The notes beneath the pieces are model-generated. The model was not told the origin of the DNA. It saw only the letters and a list, made by a program, of their open reading frames with translations, and made no database searches. DNA of 64,000 bases, taken from the NCBI RefSeq assembly GCF_000420485.1, contig NZ_ATVA01000019.1:1-64000 (forward strand), given 5' to 3'. Within the stretch, counting starts at the first letter, position 1, and each line of letters opens with the position of its first letter. Positions 63,061-64,000 of this stretch are shown here, in pieces. This DNA comes from Paucidesulfovibrio longus DSM 6739. GTDB taxonomy: Bacteria > Desulfobacterota > Desulfovibrionia > Desulfovibrionales > Desulfovibrionaceae. Made by a program: the position numbers and the translations under genes.

Positions 63061-64000
63061 TCAGGTCCGCTTGACCACGGCCAGGGTCACATCGTCTTCG
63101 CAGTGCGTGCCGCCGCGGAAGCTTTCCAGCGCGGCAAGCACGGCCTGGACGATCTCGGCGGCGCTCTTGTCCGCGTTGCGGCGGACCACGTCGAGCATCC
63201 TGTGGCGGCCGAAGGTTTCGCCCTTGGCGTTCATGGATTCCCAGACGCCGTCCGTGGCCAGCAGGGCGAACTGGCCGCGCCGGTCGAATCCGCGCTCCCG
63301 CTCCTCGAATTCGGTGTCCTCCAGAAATCCGAGGCTGACGCCCTCGCCGCGCAGTTCTTCGAATTCCCCGGTCCAGGGATCATAGAGCCAGGCGGGCTCG
63401 TGGCCGGCACGCACCCAGCGGATGCGCCCCAGCGCCGTGTCGAACTCCGCACAGAAAAGCGTCATGAACCGCCCCGTGGGGGCCACGTCCGCGTAGAGCT
63501 GGCGGTTGACCAGGGCCACGCGCTCGGCAAGCGAGCGGTGGGTTTCCGATGCGGCGCGAAGCATGGCCCGCACCGTGGCCATGAGCAGGGCCGGGGCCGC
63601 GCCGTGGCCGGAAACGTCTCCCACGGCGACGGCCATGCGCCGTCCCGCGTGGCCCGGCAGGGCAAAGGCGTCGTAGTAGTCGCCGCCCGTTTCGTCGCAG
63701 AAGAGAATGGTTCCGGCCACGTCCAGGCCGGGCATCTTGGGGGAGCTGCGCGGCAGGAGGTTCTGCTGCACCTCGCGGGCCAGGGCCATGGACCGGCTCA
63801 GGCGCATGTGGTCTGCGAGCTTGGGAACGGTCTCGTTGAAGGCCTCCACGAGCAGGTCACGCTCGTCCCCGGTATGCATGCGCAGCCGGGCGGTGAAATC
63901 GCCCCCGGCCAGCCGCTGCCAGGCGCCGACCATATGCGTGACCATGTCCGAAGCGCGCTTGGCCGCCAGGAAGGACAACAGCGCCGCGCCGCCCACGGCG
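63061..64000 (-). CDS. SpoIIE/RsbU-type serine phosphatase with HAMP (5' end beyond the window)
   Basis: Open to the window edge. The visible part, about 313 residues, starts with the end of a membrane helix (LLSFLAAKRASD), then HAMP (MVGAWQRLAGGDFTAR) and a PP2C-type phosphatase: ETGGDYYDAF, VAVGDVSGHGAAPALLMA and ATDGVWES carry the metal-binding Asp residues. Dephosphorylates STAS antagonists; the next gene encodes one. The missing N-terminus probably holds a sensor. Confidence 0.88.
   Translation of the reverse strand, partial: AVGGAALLSFLAAKRASDMVTHMVGAWQRLAGGDFTARLRMHTGDERDLLVEAFNETVPKLADHMRLSRSMALAREVQQNLLPRSSPKMPGLDVAGTILFCDETGGDYYDAFALPGHAGRRMAVAVGDVSGHGAAPALLMATVRAMLRAASETHRSLAERVALVNRQLYADVAPTGRFMTLFCAEFDTALGRIRWVRAGHEPAWLYDPWTGEFEELRGEGVSLGFLEDTEFEERERGFDRRGQFALLATDGVWESMNAKGETFGRHRMLDVVRRNADKSAAEIVQAVLAALESFRGGTHCEDDVTLAVVKRT

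Overview
The window is high-GC bacterial chromosome and looks like a sulfate-reducing deltaproteobacterium of the Desulfovibrionales. The main reasons are a secreted tetraheme cytochrome c3, a DctPQM TRAP transporter, NhaB, a chemoreceptor with CZB zinc domains, a sulfide-type Thi4 thiazole synthase, several sigma-54 promoters with their activators, and Desulfovibrio-type RHS core sequence. No species can be named from this alone.

Layout. 1-1240: the C-terminal end of an RHS locus with a possible immunity gene and a decayed second RHS core. 1249-3363: a Lon protease with a response-regulator receiver domain built in. 3364-8213: a sigma-54-type promoter with upstream direct repeats, then a universal-stress-like protein, an SLC13/RCK permease and NhaB. 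8214-10107: a small accessory patch with a MuF-like zinc-motif protein and a tandemly duplicated secreted protein. 10291-14806: a GntR regulator, then a TetR-EmrA-EmrB efflux operon with its promoter and operator. 15020-17622: a membrane protein and an AT-rich pair (Mrr nuclease, RusA-like resolvase) beside tRNA-Asp and tRNA-Val. 18008-21195: an RsmF-like rRNA methyltransferase and an FG-GAP secreted protein. 21215-24155: a TRAP transporter. 24223-25302: a TPP riboswitch and Thi4. 25478-28671: an RluA-type pseudouridine synthase, two BON lipoproteins, an NlpC/P60 lipoprotein and a zinc-ribbon protein. 28776-31149: groESL and a 53-residue gene.

31275-35658 is a compact sigma-54 module. A PAS-PAS-AAA+-Fis activator lies directly upstream of a palindrome, a near-perfect -24/-12 promoter, a thioredoxin-fold protein and a chemoreceptor with two periplasmic CZB domains. 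35794-45236 holds a WAP-like cysteine-rich secreted protein, an AsmA protein, a Tat/lipoprotein M48 peptidase, cytochrome c3 under a second perfect sigma-54 promoter, a two-component system, and small genes (36-residue basic protein, FmdB-type zinc ribbon). 45266-51030: purB-pyrE, then a three-gene operon encoding an L,D-transpeptidase-fold/NTF2 protein, a membrane coiled-coil protein and an M99-type carboxypeptidase. The two enzymes match the Csd6/Pgp2 and Csd4/Pgp1 cell-shape enzymes of curved and helical bacteria. 51084-52156: an ArsR regulator with two copies of one operator, a redox-disulfide protein and a DGC protein. 52362-54151: TolQ/TolR-type proteins with an unusual third partner. 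54204-57644: an SDR, an aminotransferase, a methyltransferase and an SRAP/YedK protein. 57654-64000: a serine phosphatase (cut by the window edge), a STAS antagonist, two secreted proteins and a TerB-FHA-ABC-permease fusion.

The strongest leads are the cell-shape operon (47158-51030), the self-contained sigma-54 chemoreceptor module (31275-35658), the REC-Lon fusion, and the partner-switching/ABC fusion block at the right edge.
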